Origin: Pseudomonas abieticivorans
GTDB taxonomy: Bacteria > Pseudomonadota > Gammaproteobacteria > Pseudomonadales > Pseudomonadaceae
Length of the DNA: 64,000 bases
Assembly (NCBI RefSeq): GCF_023509015.1
Contig: NZ_CP094975.1
Coordinates: 317,501-381,500, forward strand
Direction: 5' to 3'
Part shown: in pieces, positions 1-8,818 of the stretch
How positions within the stretch are numbered: the stretch's first letter is position 1
Layout: each line of letters starts with the position of its first letter
Notes under the pieces: generated by a model
What the model saw: only the letters and a program-made list of their open reading frames with translations
Database searches by the model: none
What the model was told of the DNA's origin: nothing
Translations under genes and position numbers: made by a program

Positions 1-263
1 TTGATGCCGATCCACAGCAACAGCAGCGCGCCGACGATTTTCAGGCCCGGTAGGCCGAGCAGCTTCACCGCGCACACCAACATCAGAATGCGCAGCACGA
101 CCGCGCCGGCCACGCCCAGCAGTACCGCTTTGCGCCGCAGGTGCGCCGGCAGGTTGCGCGATGCCAACGCGATGACGATGGCGTTGTCGCCACCCAGCAA
201 CAGGTCCAGCAATACGATTTGCGGTAACGTGGACCAGGCGATGGCCTCGAAAAAAGCGTGCAT
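1..263 (-). CDS. TerC family integral membrane protein (N-terminal part)
   Basis: The reading frame starts at an ATG (263-261) and runs off the left edge, giving about 87 residues. It begins MHAFFEAIAW and is almost entirely hydrophobic. Near residue 24 it carries the GGDNA signature followed by a hydrophobic stretch that is typical of TerC/YjbE-like membrane proteins, which are associated with metal ion handling (manganese or tellurite resistance). The conserved acidic residue lies in this first membrane segment. It is read away from the downstream CitMHS cluster, whose stop lies 24 bases upstream of this start, so it may share the transcript. The exact TerC subfamily cannot be told from this fragment. 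Confidence 0.8.
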   Translation of the reverse strand, partial: MHAFFEAIAWSTLPQIVLLDLLLGGDNAIVIALASRNLPAHLRRKAVLLGVAGAVVLRILMLVCAVKLLGLPGLKIVGALLLLWIGI

Positions 264-287
264 ACAAGGGTCTCGCAAGTTTAAAAG

Positions 288-1577
288 TCAGTGGGCGAAA
301 ACCGGTACGATCCCCGTCAGCAACGCGATGGCCAACAGGATCAAGCTGCTGATAAACGACCATTTGAGGGTGAAGCGCTGGCTCTCGGCGTAGTCCAGGT
401 CGAGCATGCTGACCACCAGGTAGGTCGAGGCCACCAACGGGCTCAAGATGTGCACCGGCTGCCCCACCAGGGAGGCGCGGGCCATTTCGATGGCGCTGAT
501 GCCATGGTGCTGGGCGGTTTGCGCAAGGATCGGCAAAATGCCGAAATAGAACACGTCATTGGAGACCAGCCACGTCACCGGGATGCTCAGCAAAGCGGTG
601 ATCAACGCCATGTAAGGGCCCAGGCTGTCTGGCACCACCTGCACCAGGCCACTGGCCACGGCGTTGGCCATGCCCGCGCCGTTAAGCACGCCGGTAAAAA
701 CGCCCGCAGCGAAGATCAGGCTGGACACCGCCAGTATCGGCGGCGCATGCAATGCCAGTTGGTCATGCTGCGCCTTGAGGCTGGGGAAGTTCACCACCAG
801 CGCGATGCACGCCGCCACCATGAACAGGTAGCTGAGCGGCAGCACTTCCAGGCACAGGCCCACCAGCAGCGCGACAGTCAGCAACCAGTTGAAATAAAAA
901 CGCCACCCCCCCTGCCCGCGATGCTGGCTGCGTTCGGCGAAGTCACCGTTCAAATCGATCGCCCCACCCAAGCGCGCCCGCTCGCGGCGGCCGAACAGGT
1001 AGGCGAGCACAAACGTCCAGGCCACGCAACCGAGCAGTGCCGGCAGCATGGGCACGAACATCTGGCCCACGTCCACGTGCATGGCGGTGGCCGCTCGCGC
1101 CGTCGGCCCGCCCCACGGCACCATGTTGCCCAGGCCCGCCACCTGCAGCAGCAGGCAGCACACCATCGGCAACGACAGGCCCAAGCGTTTGTAAATCGGC
1201 AAGAAGGCCGACAGCACGATCATGTAGATGGTCGCCCCATCGCCATCCAGCGCGACGATGAACGCCAACGCCACGGTGCCGATGAAGATCCGCACCGGGT
1301 CGCCCTTCACCGCGCCGACGATGCGTGACACCAGCGGGTCGAACATCCCGGCCTCGGTCATGGTCAGGAAGTACAGCATGGCGAAGATCATCAGCACCCC
1401 GTTGGGTGCGACCATCTTCAGCCCGTCGATCACGTACCTGGGCAGGTCCGCGTAGAAGCCGCCGATCAAGGCAAATAGGGTGGGGATCAAGATCAGTGCG
1501 GTCAGCGCCGAGAGCTTCTTGCTCATCAGAAAATAGATAAAGCAGGCCAACATGATGAAGCTGAGCAACATGAGCAT
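288..1577 (-). CDS. CitMHS family citrate/carboxylate:cation symporter
   Basis: This 429-residue inner-membrane protein has about 11-12 hydrophobic segments. The DGDG motif near residues 111-114 and the NMVPWGGPT motif near 151-159 are characteristic of the CitMHS (citrate-Mg2+:H+/citrate-Ca2+:H+ symporter) family of ion transporters. I chose the ATG at 1577 because the reading frame upstream of it is antisense-like continuation through the next gene; MLMLLSF is the first plausible membrane start. It is the last gene of a cluster with an RraA-type aldolase and a 2-hydroxyacid dehydrogenase, so the natural substrate is probably a hydroxylated di- or tricarboxylate rather than citrate itself (inference). 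Confidence 0.85.
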   Translation of the reverse strand: MLMLLSFIMLACFIYFLMSKKLSALTALILIPTLFALIGGFYADLPRYVIDGLKMVAPNGVLMIFAMLYFLTMTEAGMFDPLVSRIVGAVKGDPVRIFIGTVALAFIVALDGDGATIYMIVLSAFLPIYKRLGLSLPMVCCLLLQVAGLGNMVPWGGPTARAATAMHVDVGQMFVPMLPALLGCVAWTFVLAYLFGRRERARLGGAIDLNGDFAERSQHRGQGGWRFYFNWLLTVALLVGLCLEVLPLSYLFMVAACIALVVNFPSLKAQHDQLALHAPPILAVSSLIFAAGVFTGVLNGAGMANAVASGLVQVVPDSLGPYMALITALLSIPVTWLVSNDVFYFGILPILAQTAQHHGISAIEMARASLVGQPVHILSPLVASTYLVVSMLDLDYAESQRFTLKWSFISSLILLAIALLTGIVPVFAH

Positions 1578-1617
1578 GGCGGGTTCCTGTTTCTTATAGT
1601 TGTTCAGGTGTTGCGAA

Positions 1618-2310
1618 TCAGACCGGCAGCCCCTTGGCGCGCAGCAGCGAATCAAAACGCTCGGGGTCGGCGGTGCCGGCCTGGTTGGTTTCACGGATGC
1701 CCGCCTCGCGCTGCAGGTGCGCCAGGGTCTTGGGCAGCAAGGCGCCAGCGTCTTGCGCCGGGATGGCGATGACCCCGTCGGCATCGCCCAGCACCAGGTC
1801 GCCCGGCAGCACGCACAGGCCGGCGCAGGCGATTGGCACGTTGATCTCACCCGGGCCGTCCTTGCTCGGCCCGCGATGGGTGTGCCCGGCGGCGAACACC
1901 GGGATGATGCCTTCGGCCAGCTCTTCCAAATCGCGCACCGCACCGTCGATGACGATGCCGCCCAACTTGACTCGCAGCGCCGTGGTGCGCACCAGGCCAC
2001 CGATCACCGCCTGGCTGACGTCGCCGCCGCCGTCGATCACCAGCACGTCGCCGGGCTGCACCATCATCAGCGCCTTGTGCACCATCAGATTGTCGCCAGG
2101 GCGCACGCGCAGGGTAAACGCCGGGCCGCACAGTTTGAGGGCCAAGTCACCGTGGTAAATGCGCAGGCCTCGGGCACCGATGCTGCGGCCCATGCAGTCA
2201 CCCGCCACGGCTACCGGGATGTCGCGAAAGGCCTGGACCAAGTCGGCTGGCAGGCTGTCGACCCGTGGGTTGATGCGGTAGCCGGCGGGCCATTGCTGGG
2301 GAGTGGTCAT
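1618..2310 (-). CDS. RraA-like / HMG-CHA aldolase family protein
   Basis: A 230-residue protein of the RraA/class II pyruvate aldolase fold. The PGDNL motif (about 71-75) and IDGAVRD (about 121-127, with the Arg-Asp pair that binds pyruvate carboxylate and metal in HMG/CHA aldolases) are present, as is the C-terminal GDADGV segment. The family members that keep these residues cleave 4-hydroxy-4-methyl- or 4-carboxy-4-hydroxy-2-oxoadipate to pyruvate plus an oxoacid; RraA proteins that inhibit RNase E share the fold. The catabolic context (hydroxyacid dehydrogenase upstream, transporter downstream) favours an aldolase or oxaloacetate decarboxylase. An in-frame ATG-like start 33 bases upstream is possible, but MTTPQQ fits the family better. 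Confidence 0.8.
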   Translation of the reverse strand: MTTPQQWPAGYRINPRVDSLPADLVQAFRDIPVAVAGDCMGRSIGARGLRIYHGDLALKLCGPAFTLRVRPGDNLMVHKALMMVQPGDVLVIDGGGDVSQAVIGGLVRTTALRVKLGGIVIDGAVRDLEELAEGIIPVFAAGHTHRGPSKDGPGEINVPIACAGLCVLPGDLVLGDADGVIAIPAQDAGALLPKTLAHLQREAGIRETNQAGTADPERFDSLLRAKGLPV

Positions 2311-2324
2311 GAGGCAATCCTGTT

Positions 2325-3299
2325 CTATCGGTTGAAGACACAAGGGTTTACACAGGCGCTGGGCGCCACCGGGGTACCGTTCAAATAGCCGAGCACGTTC
2401 TGCACCGCGCCCAGTGCCATGGCGGCCAATGCTGCCGGGGTGGAACCGCCGACGTGAGGGGTCAACACCACGTTGTGCAGGGTGAGCAGCGGGCTATCGG
2501 CGGGCAGCGGCTCCACGGCCATGGTGTCCAGGCCCGCGGCAAATAGCTGGCGATCACGCAGCGCTTGAATCAGCGCCGGTTCGTCGATCACTTCGCCACG
2601 GGCGGTGTTGATCAGCAGTGCATCCTGCGGCAACAACGCCAGTTGCTCGGCACCGATAAAGCCACGGGTTTCAGGGGTCAGGGGCACGTGCAGGCTGAGC
2701 ACCTGGCTGCGCGGCAGCAGGTGCGCCAGCGTCTGGGCACGTTCGGCACCCTGCAGATCGGCGCCGGCTGGCAACAGCGGGTCGTACACCACCACTGGCA
2801 TGCCGATGGCCTGGCAAGCCTGCGCGACACGCCGTGCCACTTGGCCGTAACCGACCAGGCCCAGGGTGCGGCCGCTCAACTGCAAGCCATCCTGCGCGCG
2901 GGACCAACGCCCGGCGCGCAGTTCGCTGTCCATCCAATTGACCTTGCGCGCTGCGGCGAACATCAGCGCCAGGGTCATCTCGGTGACCGATTGGGCGTTG
3001 GCCCCCGGCGTCACGTACACCGGAATGCCGCGCTCGGTGGCCGCGGGCACGGCGATATTACTGACGCCCACGCCATGTTTGGAAATCACCTTCAGCGTGG
3101 GGCAAGCGGCGATCGCCGCCGCACTGAGGTCCAGAGTACGGGAGATCACTGCGTCGATGGGCTCGCGGGCCATCAGCCGTTCGATATCGGCAGCGCCCTG
3201 CCCGGCCGCAATGAACAACACCCGGCAGTCCTGGGCGGCGAGCAGATCGAGGCCGGCCCGGGCCAGTGTGGGCGCGGTGACCAAGAGGGTATGAGGCAT
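2325..3299 (-). CDS. D-isomer specific 2-hydroxyacid dehydrogenase
   Basis: A 324-residue NAD(P)-dependent dehydrogenase. The nucleotide-binding GYGQVA glycine motif lies at about 150-155, and the catalytic set Arg234 (in NTARGEVID), Glu263 (in AVEPLP) and His282 (in TPHVGG) is complete. It interconverts a 2-oxoacid and its D-2-hydroxyacid. The ATG at 3299 begins MPHTLLVTAP, the usual family N-terminus. It sits first in a three-gene cluster and its stop is 14 bases before the RraA-like gene. The substrate is not evident; hydroxypyruvate, glyoxylate or phosphoglycerate-type substrates are all handled by this family. Confidence 0.85.
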   Translation of the reverse strand: MPHTLLVTAPTLARAGLDLLAAQDCRVLFIAAGQGAADIERLMAREPIDAVISRTLDLSAAAIAACPTLKVISKHGVGVSNIAVPAATERGIPVYVTPGANAQSVTEMTLALMFAAARKVNWMDSELRAGRWSRAQDGLQLSGRTLGLVGYGQVARRVAQACQAIGMPVVVYDPLLPAGADLQGAERAQTLAHLLPRSQVLSLHVPLTPETRGFIGAEQLALLPQDALLINTARGEVIDEPALIQALRDRQLFAAGLDTMAVEPLPADSPLLTLHNVVLTPHVGGSTPAALAAMALGAVQNVLGYLNGTPVAPSACVNPCVFNR

Positions 3300-3411
3300 G
3301 AGGTACGACTCCGGCTTTTTGTTTTTAGGCCCCTTTTGAGTGGGGCATGCCGGAAGTATCACGCGGACAAATGTTCGAATCTATTAGCGTATTTTCAACG
3401 AATCTTTCCCC

Positions 3412-4311
3412 TCAGGAATGATTCACCTGTTGCAGCACTTCGATGAAGCGTCGGGTCGCAGGTGACAGGTAGCCGTCCGTTCGCCTGACCACGCCCAGGC
3501 TACGGCGCAAGGTGGTGGCCGGGTTGTGCAGTTCCACCAACCCATGGGCATGGTGCCCGGCCTGTAAATACTGGCGGGACACAAAGCTCAGCAAGCCCGT
3601 TTCCGCGATCAGGTTGGGCACCGCCGCAATCGAACTGGTGACGATCGCCACCTGCAACGGTGGCAAGCCATGGCGTTTGAACACACCCTCCAGCCACTGC
3701 CGCGTGGCCACCGAGGGCGACGACAGAATCCAGCGGTAATCGCACAATGCCTGGATGGAGAATGCCTGACCCGCCAACGGGTGATTGGCGATGGCCGCCA
3801 CCACCACTTCATCGTCGGCAATGGCTTGTTCCACCAGGTCATCATCGCGCGTGCCCAAAGGCCCCACCACGATATCGAGCAACCCTTTGCGCAATGAATC
3901 ATGCAGCACATCGTTCATGCCGATCTGCAAATCCAGCACCACGGCAGGCGCCTGCTCCTGCAACAGGCGACACGCCTTGGGCATCAGGTACTCCGCCGTG
4001 GTGGCCGCCGCCCCCACCCGTATCGTCCCGGCCAAGCCCTTGCCCAGGGACGAGGTTTGCCGGTGAGTTTCATCGAGCATGCGCTCGATCTGCAGCGAGC
4101 GGTCGCGCAGCAACTGGCCGGCATCGGTGAGGCGGATGCCGCGGCCAATGCGCTCGAACAGCTCGGCATCGTAGGCGCTTTCCAGCCGGTCGATGCATTT
4201 GGACAGGGCGGACTGGGAGATGTGCAACGCTTCGGAGGCTCGCCCCAGGTGGCCAAGCTCGGCCACTTTGATGAAGTAAACCAGATCGCGGATTTGCAGG
4301 TTGATGCTCAT
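3412..4311 (-). CDS. LysR family transcriptional regulator
   Basis: A 299-residue LysR-type regulator. The N-terminal winged helix-turn-helix spans about residues 8-66 (AELGHLGRASEALHISQSAL region), followed by an effector-binding domain. It lies directly upstream of and in the same direction as the hydroxyacid dehydrogenase/aldolase/CitMHS genes, separated by 112 bases, so it is the likely activator of that cluster, responding to the transported carboxylate (inference). LysR genes are more often divergent from their targets, so the co-directional layout is slightly unusual. Confidence 0.85.
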   Translation of the reverse strand: MSINLQIRDLVYFIKVAELGHLGRASEALHISQSALSKCIDRLESAYDAELFERIGRGIRLTDAGQLLRDRSLQIERMLDETHRQTSSLGKGLAGTIRVGAAATTAEYLMPKACRLLQEQAPAVVLDLQIGMNDVLHDSLRKGLLDIVVGPLGTRDDDLVEQAIADDEVVVAAIANHPLAGQAFSIQALCDYRWILSSPSVATRQWLEGVFKRHGLPPLQVAIVTSSIAAVPNLIAETGLLSFVSRQYLQAGHHAHGLVELHNPATTLRRSLGVVRRTDGYLSPATRRFIEVLQQVNHS

Positions 4312-4377
4312 GGGCGGGCGCTGCTCCGTAGCGGGCCTTTGATGTAGAGGCGGGAGGATATCGCATTCCGGTTAATG

Positions 4378-4401
4378 AAAAACCCAGCACGGGGGCTGGG
4401 T
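4378..4401 (-). terminator. Rho-independent terminator
   Basis: On the minus strand a 7-bp stem (ACCCAGC / GCTGGGT) with a short loop is followed directly by a run of five T residues. It lies 12 bases after the stop of the small 50-residue gene and before the LysR promoter. Confidence 0.75.
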
Positions 4402-4412
4402 CTCGGGGGCGG

Positions 4413-4565
4413 CTATTGGTCTTCTTGCTCAGGCTTTTTGGCCGGGTTGTCGATGGGCGGCGGGTGCGGTGGGTCGGTCATGGGGTCGGTGACGTCTGGC
4501 GAATCGGGGTCGAAACCCAGTTCGTCGTCCTGGCCGCCGGCGTGTTGGGCGCTGGGATTCTTCAT
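4413..4565 (-). CDS. Small acidic proline-rich hypothetical protein
   Basis: A 50-residue protein, MKNPSAQHAG... ending KKPEQEDQ, rich in Asp, Pro and Gln, with no signal peptide or membrane segment. The ATG at 4565 is preceded by GGAGA at good spacing, and a clear terminator follows the stop, so it reads as a real free-standing small gene although a longer frame continues upstream. The composition (DSPDVTDPMTDPPHPPP) suggests an intrinsically disordered protein. Function unknown. Confidence 0.6.
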   Translation of the reverse strand: MKNPSAQHAGGQDDELGFDPDSPDVTDPMTDPPHPPPIDNPAKKPEQEDQ

Positions 4566-4795
4566 GATGAATCTCCGTTCAAGGGCGTGGGAGGTCCACG
4601 CCTGGTATTGAGAACGGTCGGTGTTGGGGGAGTGCCGGGGAATAGACGAGCGGTGGACCTTAATTGAACGGTAGGGCGTTGCGCTACAAGGAGGTACACC
4701 GGTTGCAGGGTGGTGATCATTGAGGTGGGCCCGGCAGGGGTTCAACGGCAGGTCCTGCATGAAACCGCCATCAGCCCGTGAGCGGGCACGAGGCG

Positions 4796-4813
4796 CGCGG
4801 GTCTCCCCGCGCC
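4796..4813 (-). terminator. Possible terminator hairpin after the binding-protein gene
   Basis: GCGCGGG, a 4-base TCTC loop and CCCGCGC form a perfect 7-bp GC stem just beyond the stop of the PotF-like gene. There is no T run, so intrinsic termination is uncertain. Confidence 0.4.
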
Positions 4814-4823
4814 CTGTAGCGGA

Positions 4824-5924
4824 TCAGATACCAGACTTGATCCTCGTCCAAATGCGGGTCATCAGCCGTTCGATGTCCATCGGCACCGGCGCCAGGCTGA
4901 ACAGGTTGGCGCGTTGCTCTTCAGGGATGAACAGCGCGGTGTTTTTCAAAAGCTCCGGGGTGATGGCCGCTTGTGCGTCCTTGTTCGGATTGGGGTAGCC
5001 GATCACGTTCGACACCTGGGCGATCACCGCCGGGTCCAACAGGTAGTTGATGAACGCCAGGGCCTCCTGCGGGTGTTGGGCGCCCTTGGGGATGGCCATG
5101 GTGTCGGCCCACATCAACGTGCCTTCGCGGGGCAACAGCATGCGGATGTCATTGCCCTTGCTGGTGGATGCCGCCATCATTTGCGCCTGCAACACGGCCG
5201 CCGACCAGCCCACCGCGATGCACACGTCACCATTGGCCAGATCGGATGCAAGCTTGGCCGAGTTGAAATAGCGAATGTAGGGGCGAATCTTCAGCAGCAG
5301 GGCTTCGGCCTTTTGGTAGTCGGCCTTGTTCTGGCTGCTGGGATCGAGGCCCAGGTAGTGCATCACGATCGGCAACAATTCCTCGGGCGCGTCCAGAAAG
5401 GCCACGCCGCAGCTTTGCAGCTTGGCGATGTTTTCTTCCTTGAACAATAGGTCCCAGCTGTCGAGCTTGGCGCCCTCGCCAAGGGCGGCCTTGACCTTGT
5501 CGGCGTTGTAGCCGATCAAGGTAGTGCCCCATAGGTAGGGCACCGCGTACTGGTTGGCAGGGTCTACGCGCTCAAGGTTTTTCATGATACCGGGGTCCAG
5601 GTGCTGCCAGTTGGGCAACTGGCTGCGGTCCAGTTTCTGGATGGCCTGGGCGTCGATGAACTTGGCAATCTGGATGCTGTTGGGAAAGACCACGTCGTAA
5701 CCGGACGTGCCTGTCAGTATTTTCGCTTCCAGGGTGTGAGGGCTGTCGAACACGTCGTAATTGACCTTGATCCCAGTCTTGCTTTCAAAGTCCTTGATCA
5801 CTTGGGCGGGAAGGTAATCGACCCAGTTGTAGATGTTCACTTCGCGCTCGGCGGCGAACGCACCGCCCCCGCACAGGCACGAGAGGGCAAGCAGTACAGC
5901 GAATACACGGTGGATGATGTTCAT
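4824..5924 (-). CDS. Polyamine-type ABC transporter substrate-binding protein (PotF/SpuD-like)
   Basis: A 366-residue periplasmic binding protein. It has a signal peptide (about residues 1-25, ending FAA-ER) followed by the VNIYNWVDYLP segment that typifies PotD/PotF/SpuD polyamine-binding proteins. No permease or ATPase genes are adjacent, so it would have to work with transporter components encoded elsewhere. It follows an outer-membrane barrel gene by 38 bases on the same strand, suggesting a periplasm/outer-membrane uptake pair. Putrescine or spermidine is the usual ligand of the family; a larger amide-containing cation is also possible given the upstream hydrolase (inference). Confidence 0.85.
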   Translation of the reverse strand: MNIIHRVFAVLLALSCLCGGGAFAAEREVNIYNWVDYLPAQVIKDFESKTGIKVNYDVFDSPHTLEAKILTGTSGYDVVFPNSIQIAKFIDAQAIQKLDRSQLPNWQHLDPGIMKNLERVDPANQYAVPYLWGTTLIGYNADKVKAALGEGAKLDSWDLLFKEENIAKLQSCGVAFLDAPEELLPIVMHYLGLDPSSQNKADYQKAEALLLKIRPYIRYFNSAKLASDLANGDVCIAVGWSAAVLQAQMMAASTSKGNDIRMLLPREGTLMWADTMAIPKGAQHPQEALAFINYLLDPAVIAQVSNVIGYPNPNKDAQAAITPELLKNTALFIPEEQRANLFSLAPVPMDIERLMTRIWTRIKSGI

Positions 5925-5962
5925 CGGGTCAGCTCGTAAGGTCGAAGAGGTAGTAGCACGGC

Positions 5963-7294
5963 TTACAATTTGTAAGCGACGAACCATTCCAGGGTGTCGA
6001 ACCGCTCGTTGCCCAAGGCCTCTTTAGCGCCGGCCTGGGGGTTGACCCAGTTGTAGGCCAGCGAGGTGTAGAGGTGTTCGGTGGGCATCCACTCCAGGTA
6101 CACGCCGGTTTCGTCGGCAAAGCGTTTGTCGCCGACAGGGGTACCAAAGTAGTAGTGGGAGTTGAGGTTGAACTGGTGGTATTGGGCGCCGGCGGACCAC
6201 TGCTCGTTGAACCGCAACTTGCCGCGCCAGGTGTGCACTTCTTCGTTGCTGTTATATAGCAGGTAGTTGCCTACCACGTCGCCGATCACCCAGGTGCCCC
6301 AGTCGGTGTAGCCCTTGCTCAGCGCATCCCAATCCTTGCGCGTGTTGTCGCCCGGGTTGCTGTCGCCGGAGAACGTCGCGTACCGGTAGCCGAACGTCGG
6401 TTGCCATGGCAGGGTCTGGAAGGTGTAGTCCGCCGAGGCGTACCAGGCGCTGGCGTCGTAGCTCACGCCCTGGCCGTTGCCGCGCTCCACGGCGTATTCG
6501 CCGTTCAATAAAAGTGCCGGCACCCCTGGCAACGTGGCGTTGAGCGCCCGCAGGTTGTACACCCGCATGCCGTCGCGCGGGATGAGCGCGTTCTGCTTAT
6601 CGCCCAATGCGTCCACCTTGAATGCCATGGCGCCCAAGGTCACGCCGTCCAGCTTGATGTCGGCGTTGGCGCCGGACAGGCGCACGTCCCCCAGATGATC
6701 GTCGGTACGCAGGCTGAAGCCTTGGGCCGAGACCGGCCCGTGTTGCCACCCCAACACCCCGGCATCGCGAAAGGCCATGCGTGGGGCACTGAAGTAAGCG
6801 CCGTCGCCGAACTCGTCGAGGTTGCCGTCCATCACCAGAAAACCGTTACCGACCACATAGTTCTGGTTGCCCAAGGTCAGGTTCCAATCGCCGGCCTTGA
6901 AGCCGGCGTAGGCCTCTTCCACCGAGGTGTCGTGCGCGCCGCCTCGGGTGTAGCCGCCGGCATCACCGTCGCCGCCGGTGCCCGCGGCGATCAGCGAACC
7001 GCCGCCGACCAGGCTGAAGTCAGGGCTCAGGGCGTAACTCACGGTGAGGCCCGGCTTGAGGTAATACTCTTCCCACCTGTTGTTTTGCTTGCCCAACTGG
7101 CCGTCGCGAAAATCGATCTTGCCCAGGCCAAAATTGGCGTTGTGGCTGTCGATCGCGGTGGCCGACGCTGTCAGGGTGAACTCCCCCTTCAGGTCGCCGT
7201 TTTCGAACCCATACCCGGCGCATGCCAACCGGCAAGTCGCCAACACTGATAAAGCCAAGGCGCAACGAGGCGCAGACGTTGTTCGTCTGGTCAT
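5963..7294 (-). CDS. Outer-membrane beta-barrel protein (porin/alginate-export-like)
   Basis: A 443-residue protein with an N-terminal signal peptide (cleavage near ACA-GY, residue 26) and a long series of alternating amphipathic strands rich in Gly, Tyr, Trp and Asp, as in outer-membrane channels. It ends ...EWFVAYKL, an atypical final residue for a barrel, which usually ends in Phe. The sequence does not show the OprD signature clearly; an alginate-export-like or general channel is the closest reading. AGGAG precedes the ATG at about 9 bases. It lies between a serine hydrolase and a polyamine-type binding protein on the same strand, which suggests that it admits their common substrate. Confidence 0.65.
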   Translation of the reverse strand: MTRRTTSAPRCALALSVLATCRLACAGYGFENGDLKGEFTLTASATAIDSHNANFGLGKIDFRDGQLGKQNNRWEEYYLKPGLTVSYALSPDFSLVGGGSLIAAGTGGDGDAGGYTRGGAHDTSVEEAYAGFKAGDWNLTLGNQNYVVGNGFLVMDGNLDEFGDGAYFSAPRMAFRDAGVLGWQHGPVSAQGFSLRTDDHLGDVRLSGANADIKLDGVTLGAMAFKVDALGDKQNALIPRDGMRVYNLRALNATLPGVPALLLNGEYAVERGNGQGVSYDASAWYASADYTFQTLPWQPTFGYRYATFSGDSNPGDNTRKDWDALSKGYTDWGTWVIGDVVGNYLLYNSNEEVHTWRGKLRFNEQWSAGAQYHQFNLNSHYYFGTPVGDKRFADETGVYLEWMPTEHLYTSLAYNWVNPQAGAKEALGNERFDTLEWFVAYKL

Positions 7295-7420
7295 ATCAAC
7301 AAGCTCCTGTGGTGTCGTTTTTATTGGAACAGGGCAGTCTTTCGGGCACAGGGGTGCCCAAGCGCGGTAGATTGCTCAACCGTCGCGGTGGTGCTTGATT
7401 ATTGAAAAGTGCGCAGTGCC

Positions 7421-8668
7421 CTAGGCGTCTGCCAAGGCTGCGGCCAGGCTTTGCAGCAGGCGCACGGTGTCCATGTCCAAGACCGTTTCGGCCTCTGGCG
7501 AAGACGACTGCTTGATGATCACCACCTGGGCGTTGTAGTCAACGAACACCCATTGCCCATGGATGCCGACCGCCATGATCGCCTGGTCATTGAACACATA
7601 CCACTGGCTCTTGTAGGACGCGCCTGGGCTCCACTCCGAGAATTCCTTGTTGGTGGCGTAGGCGGCCGGGTCGTTGCCCTGCAGGATGCGGTTCACAGCC
7701 AAGGCCGGCAGCACCTGCTGACCGTTGAACTGGCCGTGGTTAAGCAGCATCAGGCCAAACCGCCCCATGTCCCGCAATGTGGCGTTGAAACCGAAGCCCA
7801 CCACTCCATGGCCCGAGGGGTCAGCCAGCAGAAAGCCATCGCGCTCGCAGCCCAGTTGTCGCCACATCTGCGTGAACAATTCGGCACACGGGCGACCACT
7901 GGCGCGCTCCATGATCCAGCCCATGGCTTCGGTGCAGGCCGTCACGTAGCGAAAGAAACCTCCGTGCTCGCCATGGGGCTTGAACTGCAGCAGCCAGTCG
8001 TACAGCGATGGGAATTTCTCGATGCCCGGCGGTATTGCGGTCAGGCCCACGGTGTAGTGCAGGTGCGAGGTGGGCGAATGCGGGTCTTCGTAGTGTTCGA
8101 CATATTCGATGCTGATAGCCATGTCCATGACTTGGCGCACCGTCGCGGTGGCAAACGCTGTGCCCTTGAACTCCGGGACGTACTGCACCGCAAGGGCATC
8201 CGGATCCAGCGCGCCCTGCTCGATCAATTGCTCGGCCAATGCACCGGTCACCGACTTGGTCACCGAGAACATCACGTGGCGCGTGTCGGGTTGCTGGTGG
8301 TTGAAATAACGCTCCATCAGCACCTGGCCTTTTTTCAGCACCAGAAAGCCGTCGGTGGAGGTGGCGTCCAAGTGTTCGGCCAGGCTGATCCTCAAGCCTG
8401 AGAGGCTGGGAAAGGTAAAGCTGTCCAAATCCAACTCGCCGGCCCCAAGCGTACTGGCCGGGCCACTGCCGGCCGCCACCACCAAGGTCGGAAACAACTG
8501 GCCAAGGTGCTGGAAGCTCCAGCGGTTATACGGTGCCAGCAAGGTTTGCGCAGCGCTCACCCGCAGTTCGGCGGCAGGCGGCAAGCCGGTCATCAAGCGC
8601 GGCGCCGGCGCACGGTCCTGGCGTTCGGCATAGGCCAGGGCCATCGCCTGTTTGAGGTGCAAAGACAT
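7421..8668 (-). CDS. Beta-lactamase-fold serine hydrolase (6-aminohexanoate-dimer hydrolase-like)
   Basis: A 415-residue serine hydrolase of the class C beta-lactamase/EstB/NylB fold. The SxxK motif is SVTK at residues 135-138 (nucleophile Ser135, Lys138). Tyr240 in GFFRYVTACTEAMGW sits where the third catalytic residue of NylB lies, and EHYEDP near 191-196 resembles the NylB segment carrying the tyrosine that supports amide hydrolysis. No signal peptide is seen, so it is probably cytoplasmic. AGGAG precedes the ATG. The gene is divergent from a TetR regulator and is followed by an outer-membrane barrel and a binding protein, which suggests a small hydrolytic uptake pathway. Esterase or transpeptidase-like activity cannot be excluded. 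Confidence 0.75.
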   Translation of the reverse strand: MSLHLKQAMALAYAERQDRAPAPRLMTGLPPAAELRVSAAQTLLAPYNRWSFQHLGQLFPTLVVAAGSGPASTLGAGELDLDSFTFPSLSGLRISLAEHLDATSTDGFLVLKKGQVLMERYFNHQQPDTRHVMFSVTKSVTGALAEQLIEQGALDPDALAVQYVPEFKGTAFATATVRQVMDMAISIEYVEHYEDPHSPTSHLHYTVGLTAIPPGIEKFPSLYDWLLQFKPHGEHGGFFRYVTACTEAMGWIMERASGRPCAELFTQMWRQLGCERDGFLLADPSGHGVVGFGFNATLRDMGRFGLMLLNHGQFNGQQVLPALAVNRILQGNDPAAYATNKEFSEWSPGASYKSQWYVFNDQAIMAVGIHGQWVFVDYNAQVVIIKQSSSPEAETVLDMDTVRLLQSLAAALADA

Positions 8669-8736
8669 CGGTTACTCCTGACAGTTGGACAACACACCCT
8701 GCGGTGCGATGGATTTATTTTGTGTCCAATAAAACT

Positions 8737-8752
8737 TTTTAGTCAACTAAAA
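8737..8752. promoter_or_regulatory. Palindromic operator candidate between hydrolase and TetR genes
   Basis: TTTTAGT-CA-ACTAAAA is a perfect 7+2+7 palindrome in the divergent intergenic region, 67 bases before the TetR start and 69 before the hydrolase start. TetR-type repressors commonly bind such sites and repress both their own gene and the divergent one. Confidence 0.6.
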
Positions 8753-8818
8753 TGTATTCATGAAAAAAACCCTATAGACTCCACTCACCAATCAGACAGA
8801 GCAGGGAATGAGGCAACG

